Assembly (NCBI GenBank): GCA_028683655.1
Contig: JAQUHK010000005.1
Span: forward strand, 1-39,514
Length of the DNA: 39,514 nucleotides
From: Alphaproteobacteria bacterium
GTDB lineage: Bacteria; Pseudomonadota; Alphaproteobacteria; UBA9219
Direction: 5' to 3'
Shown: positions 25,593 through 33,500 of the stretch, in pieces
Layout: every line of letters starts with the position of its first letter
Position numbering within the stretch: position 1 is the stretch's first letter
The notes under the pieces: model-generated
What the model was told of the DNA's origin: nothing
The model's database searches: none
Seen by the model: only the letters and a program-made list of their open reading frames with translations
Program-made: the position numbers and the translations under genes

Positions 25593-25637
25593 ACAGGTCC
25601 TAGCCTTTTAATCATATTTAATCGCATTAACTCAAAA

Positions 25638-25663
25638 GGGCCGCCTTCGAGCGGCCCTTTTTT
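25638..25663 (+). terminator. Rho-independent terminator after the metalloprotease-like gene
   Basis: Stem GGGCCGC (25638-25644) and GCGGCCC (25651-25657) with loop CTTCGA, followed by six T. Four A before the stem can pair with the T-run, so it may also work on the minus strand. It separates the gene at 25068 from the next transcript. Confidence 0.92.
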
Positions 25664-25690
25664 GTCGTCTTGCAAAAAGCACAGAGCAAA

Positions 25691-25706
25691 GGAAAATAAA
25701 TTTTCC
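25691..25706. promoter_or_regulatory. 16-bp palindrome GGAAAAT-AA-ATTTTCC
   Basis: A perfect inverted repeat with 7-base arms and a two-base spacer, about 115 bases before the gene at 25822. It is directly followed, five bases on, by a second perfect palindrome. Candidate operator or an AT-rich curved-DNA site. Confidence 0.4.
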
Positions 25707-25711
25707 CTTAA

Positions 25712-25738
25712 AAAAAGCTAGCGATTTATTAGCTTTTT
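25712..25738. promoter_or_regulatory. Perfect 9-9-9 inverted repeat AAAAAGCTA/TAGCTTTTT
   Basis: Arms 25712-25720 and 25730-25738 are fully complementary around a nine-base loop. As an RNA hairpin it ends in T5, so it could act as a weak backup terminator; as DNA it could bind a dimeric regulator. It precedes the gene at 25822 by 83 bases. Confidence 0.4.
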
Positions 25739-25821
25739 GTTTACAAATGACGGACGGGTCGAGAAGGGTTTTCTGCATAGCGGAAGATGTCGATCCAAAT
25801 TTTGAATGACGGAGGCGGAAG

Positions 25822-26421
25822 ATGACCCGTTTTTATTGCAAAACTTTTTTGGCTGGATTTCTGGCGGCCCTTTTGCTGTCGGGTGCGGGCGTTGCGTTGG
25901 CTGCGACGGATATGAGCGGAAAGATCAACGACGCGTTGAACAAAAAGGACATGGAAGCGATTCAAAGCTTGCTGTCGTCTGGCCCTGGTAATGCTGACAT
26001 GGTGTTGCGCGCGTTGCTGAAGAAAACATCGGCGACCATGGCGACGGATCCCGCTTTCTCTAGCCAGATGATGACGATGGCCGGTCAGGTTTCCAAGCAG
26101 ATCACACCGCCGAGCGTTCCCGAGGTTTGCGCCGAGATGCGTCGCATCGTTGAGAAGCTGAATCCGCAGGATGTCGAAAGCGACTTGTTCAAGTCGGTGA
26201 TCGCAGCTTCAGAGAGCCTGGCCAAGGCTCCGGTCGTAATCGCGGCCGGTCGTCCCAACCAGTGTGAGCTGGCTTGGCTTGACGTAGCCGATGCTGCTGG
26301 CGACGAAGCGTTGCTGGCCCAGATGCCCAGCATGCGCGGCCCGGGTTTGCCCCCAACAACCGTGCGCCCCGGCATGCCACCGTCTGCACCCGGCCCCGAA
26401 GACAAGCCGAGTGCTGACTAA
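25822..26421 (+). CDS. Secreted protein of unknown function, Pro-rich tail
   Basis: I recognise no family. The 199 residues begin with a signal peptide (FLAGFLAALLLSGAGVALAA, cleavage near residue 28). The mature protein is largely helical and alanine-rich (DMSGKINDALNKKDMEAIQS and similar), has two cysteines (in PEVCAEMRR and NQCELAWL) and ends in a disordered tail rich in Pro and Gly (about 165-199). GGAGGCGGAAG precedes the ATG. It lies 55 bases before the beta-barrel gene, so it is probably the first gene of the porin-OPX-kinase transcript and may be an accessory factor for polymer export; that is inference from position. Confidence 0.65.
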   Translation: MTRFYCKTFLAGFLAALLLSGAGVALAATDMSGKINDALNKKDMEAIQSLLSSGPGNADMVLRALLKKTSATMATDPAFSSQMMTMAGQVSKQITPPSVPEVCAEMRRIVEKLNPQDVESDLFKSVIAASESLAKAPVVIAAGRPNQCELAWLDVADAAGDEALLAQMPSMRGPGLPPTTVRPGMPPSAPGPEDKPSAD

Positions 26422-26476
26422 GCCGGATTGATTTGTACTTGTGAGATAAACGCCATACCAAGATGAGGATAACAAG

Positions 26477-27805
26477 ATGAACAGCAAAGCAAAATGGGGC
26501 GGTAGCGTCCTTCTGGCCGTTGTGACCCTGTTGGCTTCCACGCCATCGGCCCATGCTTATGGACCCGAAGGTTTGTTTGGTGGCCGTCCGCAGCCTGACA
26601 GTTCGATTTCTTTGGGCAATCCCGTGGAAATCAAGAATGATCGCCCCGAGCGTGCGGAAAGCGTTCTTGAGCATCCTCGTCCTGATTACGATCCGGTTCC
26701 CGTCGATATTGGCAGCTTCGAGCTGTACCCGACCTTGGAATTGGGCTCAGCGATTGACAGCAACCTTTATGTGACGCCCAACGACGAGCGCACGGATGCC
26801 ATCGGCACCATTCGCCCGATCGTCAACCTGTTTTCGGACTGGAGCCGCCATGCTTTGGCTGTAACGGTTTTCGGCGACTCCAATTATTACAGCCAGCGTC
26901 CTGACGAAAACTATAACAACATGGTTTTTGACACGAATGGCCGTTATGACATCGCTGCCGATACCTGGGTTGCCGCACGCGGCGGTTATCAGCGTTTGGC
27001 CGAGACGCGTACCTCTATCAACGCCTCTAACGGCGAGGTGCCGACAACACTCGGTTACGGCAAGCTGGGGACGTCGTTCTATCGCGGTGTCGGGGCTGTC
27101 AAGCTCAGTGTCGATTACGATTACAGTCGTTTCGATTATGACGATACGCCTGCCGATGGTGGTGTGATCGACGGGAGCGTGCGCAACCGTAATGAGCACA
27201 AGGCGATGGGCAAGGTTGGCTATCAGGTTTCCGGCAATCTCAAACCTTATGTTCGCGGCAGCTATAACGTCCGCAACTATGATCACAACGATGCGCGTAA
27301 TTCTGACGGTTATGAAACTGTTGCGGGTGTCGAGGCCGATTTCGGCGGCATCACTTCGGTCGATGTGTTTGCCGGTTGGATGGAACAGTATTACGACGAT
27401 TTTACTGGGGGGAAGAAGGATCTGTCCTCGCCGCGTATCGGTGGTCGTGTTGACTGGAACGTGACGGGCAAGACCTCGGTCGTTCTTGAAGCCGATCGCA
27501 CGGTCGAAGAAACGGTTCTGCCTGAGTATAACAGCTATTACCAGACGGGTGGGTCGGTTACCGTGACGCATGAATTGCTTCGCAATGTCTTGCTTGAAGG
27601 TGATCTGGGCTATTCGCACTATGACTTTAACGGAACCGGTGACCGTGAGGATGACGGGTTCTTTAGCGGTGTCGGTGCCCGTTACCTGATCAATCGCAGC
27701 TTGTACACGGATCTGTTCTATAATTACGAACGTCGCTATTCGACGGACGATACCGCCGAGTTCGATCGTAATACAGTTATGTGGCGCGTTGGCGTTCACC
27801 TTTAA
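26477..27805 (+). CDS. Outer membrane beta-barrel porin (BBP2_2-like) of the EPS locus
   Basis: A 442-residue protein with a signal peptide (VLLAVVTLLASTPSAHA) and a long series of alternating hydrophobic/polar strands rich in Tyr, Asp and Gly, such as GAVKLSVDYDYSRFDYDD and LFYNYERRYSTDD. This is a typical outer membrane barrel of the BBP2_2 group; the last residues WRVGVHL form the terminal strand. The N-terminal 60 residues are Pro-rich and periplasmic. It stands directly before the Wza-like and Wzc-like genes, suggesting that it forms the outer membrane pore for the polysaccharide. Confidence 0.83.
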   Translation: MNSKAKWGGSVLLAVVTLLASTPSAHAYGPEGLFGGRPQPDSSISLGNPVEIKNDRPERAESVLEHPRPDYDPVPVDIGSFELYPTLELGSAIDSNLYVTPNDERTDAIGTIRPIVNLFSDWSRHALAVTVFGDSNYYSQRPDENYNNMVFDTNGRYDIAADTWVAARGGYQRLAETRTSINASNGEVPTTLGYGKLGTSFYRGVGAVKLSVDYDYSRFDYDDTPADGGVIDGSVRNRNEHKAMGKVGYQVSGNLKPYVRGSYNVRNYDHNDARNSDGYETVAGVEADFGGITSVDVFAGWMEQYYDDFTGGKKDLSSPRIGGRVDWNVTGKTSVVLEADRTVEETVLPEYNSYYQTGGSVTVTHELLRNVLLEGDLGYSHYDFNGTGDREDDGFFSGVGARYLINRSLYTDLFYNYERRYSTDDTAEFDRNTVMWRVGVHL

Positions 27806-27837
27806 GGACTGTTAGGGCAGGAAAACGAGGGCACGGT

Positions 27838-28521
27838 ATGATCCGCAAGAAAAATAAGTTGGGTTTGGTTCTCCTTCTTTCTTGTGGGCTACTGTGCCTT
27901 TCTGCCGCCGTACAGGCTGGGCCTTTGCCGCGGGTGGTTCAGCCCAGCACTTCTTCTTCTGCAAGCACGGATAGTTATGGGAATGCCCCCGTTGCTCAAG
28001 CTGCGCCTCAAGCAGCCGTGCCCGTTGTCAATCCGCCGGTGCCGGTGGTTCCGGGTAGCGGGACGCAGGAATATATTTTGGGGATCGGTGACAAGGTTAA
28101 GCTGACGGTTTATGGCGAGGCCGATATCTCCGGCGAATATGAAGTTTCCAGCACGGGCGTGCTGGCTTTGCCGCTTATCGGCGATGTGCCTGCCGCGAAC
28201 ATGACGGCGAGTGCTTTTGAAAAGCAAGTGCGTGAAAAACTGGCGGACGGGTATTTGAACGATCCGCGCGTGAGCGCACAGGTGACAAGTTACAGGCCCT
28301 TTTTCATTTTAGGCGAAGTGGCCAAGCCTGGAAGCTATCCTTATGTGAATGGCATGACGGTTGTGAATGCCGTCGCTTTGGCGGGCGGTTATACCTATCG
28401 CGCGGACAAGGGTGATATGACGGTTACGCGGGCCAGTGATCCGCATAAAGAGGCTGATGTCGAGGAGACCGAAGTGGTCATGCCCGGCGATATTATCCGC
28501 GTGCCTGAGCGCTTTTTTTAA
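27838..28521 (+). CDS. Polysaccharide export (OPX/Wza-like) protein, short form
   Basis: A 227-residue exported protein. After a signal sequence (LVLLLSCGLLCLSAAVQA) and a Pro/Ala-rich linker come the poly_export domain (about 76-150; EYILGIGDKVKLTVYGE and GVLALPLIGDVPA) and one SLBB domain (about 152-205; FFILGEVAKPGSYPYVNGMTV split by description), ending with DIIRVPERFF. E. coli Wza has about 380 residues and a C-terminal helix that crosses the outer membrane; this protein stops after SLBB and cannot form that channel alone. There is no clear lipobox (LLSC is atypical), so it may be soluble or lipid-anchored. It follows the porin gene closely. Confidence 0.9.
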   Translation: MIRKKNKLGLVLLLSCGLLCLSAAVQAGPLPRVVQPSTSSSASTDSYGNAPVAQAAPQAAVPVVNPPVPVVPGSGTQEYILGIGDKVKLTVYGEADISGEYEVSSTGVLALPLIGDVPAANMTASAFEKQVREKLADGYLNDPRVSAQVTSYRPFFILGEVAKPGSYPYVNGMTVVNAVALAGGYTYRADKGDMTVTRASDPHKEADVEETEVVMPGDIIRVPERFF

Positions 28522-28607
28522 GGCGTTCGTCCGGTTTGCGGTTGTGGGTGTATTTGTTTAGTGCGTTGAATTTTTATTATTTCTTTTTGCGTTAAGGGAG
28601 CTTTGCC

Positions 28608-30830
28608 ATGTCAAACCATCAATCAACGCCTGAGGTCCCTTTGGCAACGCCGTTTGCGTTGCAGCCTCAAGCTTTTTCCGGCACTTTCATCAAGAGTCTG
28701 GATCTGCGCGAATCTGGCCGCATTTTCCGACGCCGCCTACAGATCATTTTGCGCATGGTCGTTTTGGGGGCCGTTCTGGGCGTGATCGTTTCGCTTTTGA
28801 TGACGCCTCAGTTCAAGGGCAATGTCATTCTGCTTCTCGATCAGCGTCAGGCCAAGATTCTGGATATGGGCGGTGGATTCGCCGCACCGGCGGATAGTTC
28901 GTCTCTGCGCAGTGAAATTGACATTCTCACTTCGCGGGCTGTGATCGACCGTGTGGTCGACAAACTTAACCTGACGGACGATCCCGAGTTTAATACCCGC
29001 AGCTCAAGCTGGAAAGACTGGCTTAAGCCGCTTGGGCTTTTCGGTGGTGATGTGCAGAGCGACGAGGACAAGCAGGAAGAACGGGATAATGAAAAGACCG
29101 CGACAGCCAAGGCGGTGCAGCAGCGGCTTTCGGTTTCGAATGATGGGCGGTCGTCGTCGATTTTCTTATCGTTTGGCTCGCGCGACCCCAAAAAGGCGGC
29201 CAAGATTGCCAACACGATTGCCGATGAATATCTGGTCGATCAGCTAGAAGCCAAATATGAAGTGACGGCTCGCGCCAATAAATGGCTGAGCGAACGTCTC
29301 ACGACGCTGCGCCAGCAGGTCGAGAGTACGGAGCGGGTGGTTGAGGATTTTCGACAGAAGGCCAACCTGATCCAGATCGACGGCGGCACGGTCGCCTTAC
29401 GCCAGATGGACGAGATTAATACCCAGTTGATTACCGCGCGCGCCGCCACCTCTCAGGCGGAAGCGCGTTTTCGCGGCGCACGTGAAATGGTCCGGGCAGG
29501 TGGCACAATTGAAGGGGCCTTGGACGTGCTGTCCTCGCCGCTGATCCAGAAGTTGCGCGAACAGGAAGCCGAGGTCCGCCGCAAGGAGGCTGAACTGGCC
29601 AGCCGTTACGGCGACCGCCACCCGACGATGATCAATGCGCGCGCCGAGCGGCAGGATCTTGAGCGCAAAATCCGCGAGGAAGTGCAAAAGATTTTAAAGT
29701 CGCTTGAAAGCGAAGTGAATGTTGCGCGCGCCAAAGAGCAACAGCTTCAAAGCGATTTGGCGCGCCTTGAAGGCAAGGCTGGGTCCGAATTGAAGGACAC
29801 GGTGCAGCTGCGTCAACTTCAACGCGAGGCCGATGCCAACCGCACGCTCTATGAAAGCTTTTTGGGACGATTCAAGCAGACGGCGGCGCAGCAGGAAATG
29901 CAGCTTCCCGATACGCGCGTGATTGCTGGTGCCGATGTGCCCTTGACTCCCGACTTCCCCAAGAAATGGTTGTTCTTGATCGCAGGCGCGCTTTTGGGCG
30001 GCGTACTGGGCGTTGTCGCGGCTTATATGATCGAATATTTTGATCGAGGCTATCGCACAGGGCCGCAGCTTGAGGAAGGGACCGGATTGCCGGTCATCGG
30101 CCAGATTCCGAGTCTGCGCAGCATTTCGGATCGCCCGCCGGAGGATTATGTTGTGGACAAGCCCTTGTCCGCTTACAGCGAGGCTCTTCGCACGGTTCGC
30201 ACGGCGATCCATTTCTCGAATGTTGATCAGCCGCCCAAGACGGTCATGGTTACTAGCTCGGCTCCGGCGGAAGGCAAGACGACGTTCTGTTTGTCGATGG
30301 CGCGGTCGCTGGCGACGGCGGGGAACAAGATATTGCTGATCGACGCCGATTTACGCCGTCCGCGACTGGCCCGTCTTTTGGAAATCGCCGCTGACGGGCA
30401 CGATCTTTCGGCTTTACTGACGGGGCACAGCGACCTGAAATCCGTGATCCGTCATGACCCACTGGTGCCGACACTGGATGTCATTCCGGCTTTCGGGCGG
30501 GCCCCGAACGCTCAGGATTTGCTGGGGTCTAACCAGATGCGTCGCGTGATCCGCGAAGTGTCTGAAAAGTACGATTTGGTGATTATTGATACGCCGCCTA
30601 TTCTGGCTGTCTCCGATGCTGCCATGGTGGCCCGCGTTGTCGATACAAGCCTGTTCCTTGTCAAATGGGCGACGACAAACCGCGACACGGTGGTGCAGGC
30701 ACTCAAGCAGCTTAAAGGCTTTGACTGCCGCGTGGCAGGTTTGGTGTTGGGGCAGGTCAATTTGAACGAGATGGCTAGCTATGGCGATGGTTATTACAGC
30801 CACAAGTACAGTGAGTATTATGCGGACTAA
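28608..30830 (+). CDS. Wzc-like polysaccharide co-polymerase with tyrosine kinase domain
   Basis: A 740-residue inner membrane protein that controls chain length and export. Order: TM1 (about 46-64), Wzz-type periplasmic domain with long coiled coils (about 215-450), GNVR-like region, TM2 (about 448-470), and a cytoplasmic BY-kinase. The kinase has Walker A VTSSAPAEGKTT (about 547-558), Walker A' LLIDADLRRPRL and Walker B VIIDTPPIL. The last 19 residues hold six tyrosines (Y725, Y729, Y730, Y734, Y737, Y738), the autophosphorylation cluster. Proteobacterial fused form, as Wzc. AAGGGAG precedes the ATG. No separate phosphatase (Wzb) is seen in the window. Confidence 0.94.
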   Translation: MSNHQSTPEVPLATPFALQPQAFSGTFIKSLDLRESGRIFRRRLQIILRMVVLGAVLGVIVSLLMTPQFKGNVILLLDQRQAKILDMGGGFAAPADSSSLRSEIDILTSRAVIDRVVDKLNLTDDPEFNTRSSSWKDWLKPLGLFGGDVQSDEDKQEERDNEKTATAKAVQQRLSVSNDGRSSSIFLSFGSRDPKKAAKIANTIADEYLVDQLEAKYEVTARANKWLSERLTTLRQQVESTERVVEDFRQKANLIQIDGGTVALRQMDEINTQLITARAATSQAEARFRGAREMVRAGGTIEGALDVLSSPLIQKLREQEAEVRRKEAELASRYGDRHPTMINARAERQDLERKIREEVQKILKSLESEVNVARAKEQQLQSDLARLEGKAGSELKDTVQLRQLQREADANRTLYESFLGRFKQTAAQQEMQLPDTRVIAGADVPLTPDFPKKWLFLIAGALLGGVLGVVAAYMIEYFDRGYRTGPQLEEGTGLPVIGQIPSLRSISDRPPEDYVVDKPLSAYSEALRTVRTAIHFSNVDQPPKTVMVTSSAPAEGKTTFCLSMARSLATAGNKILLIDADLRRPRLARLLEIAADGHDLSALLTGHSDLKSVIRHDPLVPTLDVIPAFGRAPNAQDLLGSNQMRRVIREVSEKYDLVIIDTPPILAVSDAAMVARVVDTSLFLVKWATTNRDTVVQALKQLKGFDCRVAGLVLGQVNLNEMASYGDGYYSHKYSEYYAD

Positions 30831-31515
30831 GTCTTTCACTGTTCCGGCTTGGTGGATGGCCGTTCTGGTTATGCTGCTGTTGGCTTTTGGCCTGCCGCCG
30901 ATGGCGGCGCGGTTTATCGCCTTGTCTGGCGACCCGATCCATATGGATATTCTGGAAGGGCGTAAGGTCAGCGAGGCGGACTTGTCGCTTCTTGAGGCCT
31001 CGCGTCGTCGCGTCGTGGCGTGGTTTCCGACAAACGAGTATTACAATGATCTGGCTTTGGCGGCTTTTGATCGCGGGGCGCGGTTGCCTGCGTCAAATGC
31101 CGCTTCCTATTATCGGGAGGCTGCGGCGTGGCAGGTAAAGGCGTTGGCCGTTTCGCCAGCCGATCCTTACGGGTGGTACCGGTTGTCCTATTTCCAATAT
31201 GTGATGGATGGTGGACCGTCGGCGGCGGCGGCCAAGACGTGGCGGCAGTCCATGATTACTGCGCCCTATGAGCCACGCCTGACAATCCCGCGCTTGCAGA
31301 TGGGGATGAGCCTTGGCACCTATGTCGGGCCGGAGATGCGCGGTTACATCCTGCGCCTTGCTCGTGCGGCGTGGCGAGAGGAGCCAGAGCGGTTGATTGG
31401 GCTGGCCTCACGCGGGACTTATCTTTCGATCGTCGAAGAAGCCTTGGGTGACAATGCCGACGAGCTGGCCAAGTTCCGCGCCAAGGTCAAAGAAGAAACC
31501 GGCAACGGGACGTAA
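30820..31515 (+). CDS. TPR-like membrane-anchored protein of the EPS locus
   Basis: A 231-residue protein with one N-terminal membrane helix (AWWMAVLVMLLLAFGLPPM) and a helical, outside or periplasmic part. The stretch YYREAAAWQVKALAVSPADPYGWYRLSYFQYV resembles tetratricopeptide repeats (given in part: ALAVSPADPYGWYRLSYFQY). Function unknown; TPR-like proteins of this kind often follow Wzc-type genes or accompany Wzy proteins. ATG 30820 overlaps the last codons of the kinase gene by 11 bases, coupling the two; upstream in-frame starts lie deep inside the kinase gene. It converges on tolC with 20 bases between stops. Confidence 0.72.
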   Translation: MRTKSFTVPAWWMAVLVMLLLAFGLPPMAARFIALSGDPIHMDILEGRKVSEADLSLLEASRRRVVAWFPTNEYYNDLALAAFDRGARLPASNAASYYREAAAWQVKALAVSPADPYGWYRLSYFQYVMDGGPSAAAAKTWRQSMITAPYEPRLTIPRLQMGMSLGTYVGPEMRGYILRLARAAWREEPERLIGLASRGTYLSIVEEALGDNADELAKFRAKVKEETGNGT

Positions 31516-31535
31516 GGCCTTTCCTTTATTCTAAA

Positions 31536-32894
31536 CTAAAACCCGATCCACTGCTTGCCGACAGCGGCGGCGCGAGCCTTTTCGTCGGCGAGATCGACGG
31601 GCAGGCGCAGGGCGCGGGCAGTGAGGAGGCCTGCGGCGGCCTTGACTTGCAGGATGGCCAGAGCCTCGTCATGGCGGGCTTTCACGAGATTCACTTTGGC
31701 TCCCAAAAGTTCCTGTTCCGCGTCGAGAATGTCGAGGGTTGTACGCTGGCCGACTTCGGCTTCAACCCGTACGCCTTGCAAGGCGAGCTGCATGGCCTCG
31801 ACGGCGGCTTCGTGGGCCTTGATCGCGGCGCGGGCGGTTGCGAGGGATTGCCATGCCGTGATGGCGGCTTGCTTGGTCTGGGCACGGGCGTCTTCCAGTT
31901 CAAGGCGCGAGGCGACAGCGGTTTCCTGCGCCGCGCGGGTGCGGGCGTAATCCGCGCCGCTGCGGTAAAGCGGAATGGTGACGCGGGCCATGATGGTGCT
32001 GGCGTCCTGACGGTTCGGGATCATCAGGCTTTGATCCCAGCCGCGCGTGGCCGAGGCAACCAGATTGACTTCCGGCAACAAGCTGCCTTTGGTGGCCGTG
32101 ACATTGGCCTTGGCGGAGTCTTCGGCAAAGGTCGCGGCGACGATGGCGGGGTTGGCTTTGGCGGCGAGCGCGAGGACGTCTTCCTCGGTTTTGACCTCAT
32201 CAAGCGAAAGGTCGGGTTGCGCCAGCGTCGCGGGGGCTTCGCCGATCAGGCGGGTATAGGCTGCTTGCGCGATGGTCAGGCCGCCTTGAGCCTGAATGCG
32301 TAGGGCTTTGGCAACGCTTAGGCGGGCTTCGGCTTGGCTGATATCCGTCTTGGTGACCTCGCCGCTGTTGAAGCGTGCTCGGGTCGCGTCGAGCTGCTGG
32401 GTCATCACTTCTTCGTTATGCGTGGTCAGGTCGAGCACCGTCCGGGTTTCGACGACATCGAGATAGGTATTGGCTGCCGCGAGAAGAAGGTTTTGCTCGA
32501 ACCCCTCAAAGGCGGCTTCAGCCGCGCTGACTTGCGCCGTGGCGGCATCGACCGAGGCGACGGTGCGGAAGCCCTGAAAGACTGGCTGGGTGACGGTAAG
32601 GCCTGCATCACGCGGTGTGAGCGTGCCTGAGCCGGTAAACGCGCCGCCGCTGGCCAGAACCTGTTCCGACTTGCCAACGCCCGCCGTGCCTTCGATGGAC
32701 GGACGCCAACCGCTTTTGGCGATGGCGACTTGCTCATCCGTCGCGCGGAGCTTGGCGCGCTGGGCCTGTAAAGAGGGATTGGTCCGGTAAGTTTGGGCCA
32801 AGGCGTCTTGCAGGCTGACGGGCTCGGCGGCCAGCGCGGCGGCGGTATGGCCGAGAACGAAGGGGAGGAGGGCCAGCAGGAGCGGTTTGTTCAT
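31536..32894 (-). CDS. tolC: TolC family outer membrane channel protein
   Basis: A 452-residue outer membrane factor. The signal peptide (LLLALLPFVLGHTAAALA) is followed by two OEP repeats rich in long helices (SLQDALAQTYRTNPSLQAQRAKL, ARFNSGEVTKTDISQAEARLSVAK, LEVGQRTTLDILDAEQELL-type motif here VGQRTTLDILDAEQELL). TolC provides the outer membrane exit for efflux pumps and type I secretion. It is third in the bigR-DUF2892-tolC operon; its partners are probably the adaptor and RND pump genes on the other side of the operator. The ATG at 32894 lacks a good Shine-Dalgarno. Confidence 0.93.
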   Translation of the reverse strand: MNKPLLLALLPFVLGHTAAALAAEPVSLQDALAQTYRTNPSLQAQRAKLRATDEQVAIAKSGWRPSIEGTAGVGKSEQVLASGGAFTGSGTLTPRDAGLTVTQPVFQGFRTVASVDAATAQVSAAEAAFEGFEQNLLLAAANTYLDVVETRTVLDLTTHNEEVMTQQLDATRARFNSGEVTKTDISQAEARLSVAKALRIQAQGGLTIAQAAYTRLIGEAPATLAQPDLSLDEVKTEEDVLALAAKANPAIVAATFAEDSAKANVTATKGSLLPEVNLVASATRGWDQSLMIPNRQDASTIMARVTIPLYRSGADYARTRAAQETAVASRLELEDARAQTKQAAITAWQSLATARAAIKAHEAAVEAMQLALQGVRVEAEVGQRTTLDILDAEQELLGAKVNLVKARHDEALAILQVKAAAGLLTARALRLPVDLADEKARAAAVGKQWIGF

Positions 32895-32913
32895 AGGGTC
32901 AAGCTTTCATCGG

Positions 32914-33120
32914 TTACTTGAAGGCAACGCCGGATTTGAAGCCGAGTTTTTTCAGGATGTTCACAAGGGGGCAAAAGCCGGTGAAGGAGGCCTGAATCAG
33001 GTTGAGCCCGACAAGGGCGTCGAGGAGATACCAATAGGAGCTGATCCCATAACCCAAAGCAAGGCCGATCAGGATCATGGTTCCGGCAAAGCGCATCACG
33101 GCTTGGTCAATGGTGGTCAT
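32914..33120 (-). CDS. DUF2892 inner membrane protein
   Basis: A 68-residue membrane protein of the DUF2892 (YgaP C-terminal) family: MRFAGTMILIGLALGYG, a second helix, and the typical end FTGFCPLVNILKKLGFK. DUF2892 units are often fused or next to rhodanese domains and occur in BigR-regulated sulfide operons; the GFCP cysteine may take part in persulfide chemistry or sulfur transport, which is unproven. An AAAGGAG Shine-Dalgarno overlaps the end of the regulator gene, 15 bases upstream. Second in the operon, before tolC. Confidence 0.88.
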   Translation of the reverse strand: MTTIDQAVMRFAGTMILIGLALGYGISSYWYLLDALVGLNLIQASFTGFCPLVNILKKLGFKSGVAFK

Positions 33121-33135
33121 GGCGGTGGACTCCTT

Positions 33136-33426
33136 TCAGCAATAGAGCGTGTAGAGTTGTTTGATGATCTTGGCTGTCTTCGGGTCTGTCAACCGGTAAT
33201 AGATGGTTTGCGCATCGCGACGTGTGGCAACGACCTTGTCGCGGCGCAGACGGGCCAGATGTTGTGAGAGCGCGGATTGAGTGAGGCAAACAAGGTCTTC
33301 CAGTTCGGAGACCGAACACTCGCCCGCATGCAAGCGGCACAAAATCACCAGCCTGTGCGGGTTGGCAAGATTTTTCATCAGCGCGGCTGCGCGCGCAGCT
33401 TTTGGGCAGAAGGCTTTAATATTCAT
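33136..33426 (-). CDS. bigR: ArsR-family persulfide-responsive repressor (BigR/SqrR type)
   Basis: A 96-residue winged-helix repressor. The recognition region is SVSELEDLVCLTQSALSQHL followed by LARLRRDKVVATRRDAQTIYYRL. Cysteines C30 (in LVILCRL) and C96 (the last residue) are 66 positions apart, exactly as the redox pair of SqrR (C41/C107) and BigR (C42/C108), which form a tetrasulfide or disulfide with reactive sulfur species and release DNA. C7, C37 and C47 are extra. No metal-binding site of ArsR/SmtB type is evident. The ATG at 33426 has no Shine-Dalgarno, and the predicted transcript begins at about that base, so it may be leaderless. Autoregulation through the adjacent palindrome is likely. 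Confidence 0.85.
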   Translation of the reverse strand: MNIKAFCPKAARAAALMKNLANPHRLVILCRLHAGECSVSELEDLVCLTQSALSQHLARLRRDKVVATRRDAQTIYYRLTDPKTAKIIKQLYTLYC

Positions 33427-33433
33427 AGGAACT

Positions 33434-33462
33434 AAATTAGCACTTGCTAATATAACCGTCAA
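33434..33462 (-). promoter_or_regulatory. Predicted promoter of the bigR-DUF2892-tolC operon
   Basis: On the minus strand a -35 box TTGACG (33457-33462) and a -10-like TAATTT (33434-33439) are 17 bases apart. The start point would fall near 33427, right at the bigR ATG. The operator at 33436-33451 covers the -10 and most of the spacer, an ideal site for repression. Confidence 0.55.
33436..33451. promoter_or_regulatory. BigR/SqrR-type operator ATTAGC-N4-GCTAAT
   Basis: ATTAGCACTTGCTAAT is a perfect 6-4-6 palindrome between the divergent regulator and pump genes. Operators of this ATTAG...CTAAT type are known for BigR. One site could control both transcripts, as the only palindrome in this 74-base gap. 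Confidence 0.75.
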
Positions 33463-33500
33463 GCGGCATGATAGGCTTGTTCTGATGATGGAGGTTGCCG

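Noticed and set aside
26747-27799. 350-codon minus-strand frame opposite the porin gene
   Set aside because: Repetitive Ile/Val/Arg composition mirrors the beta-strand codons of the porin; no domain is visible.
14951-31515. The EPS locus as a recently acquired island
   Set aside because: No tRNA, integrase, transposase or attachment repeat is seen at its borders, and the codon use looks like that of the flanking genes; only the intergenic spacers are AT-rich.
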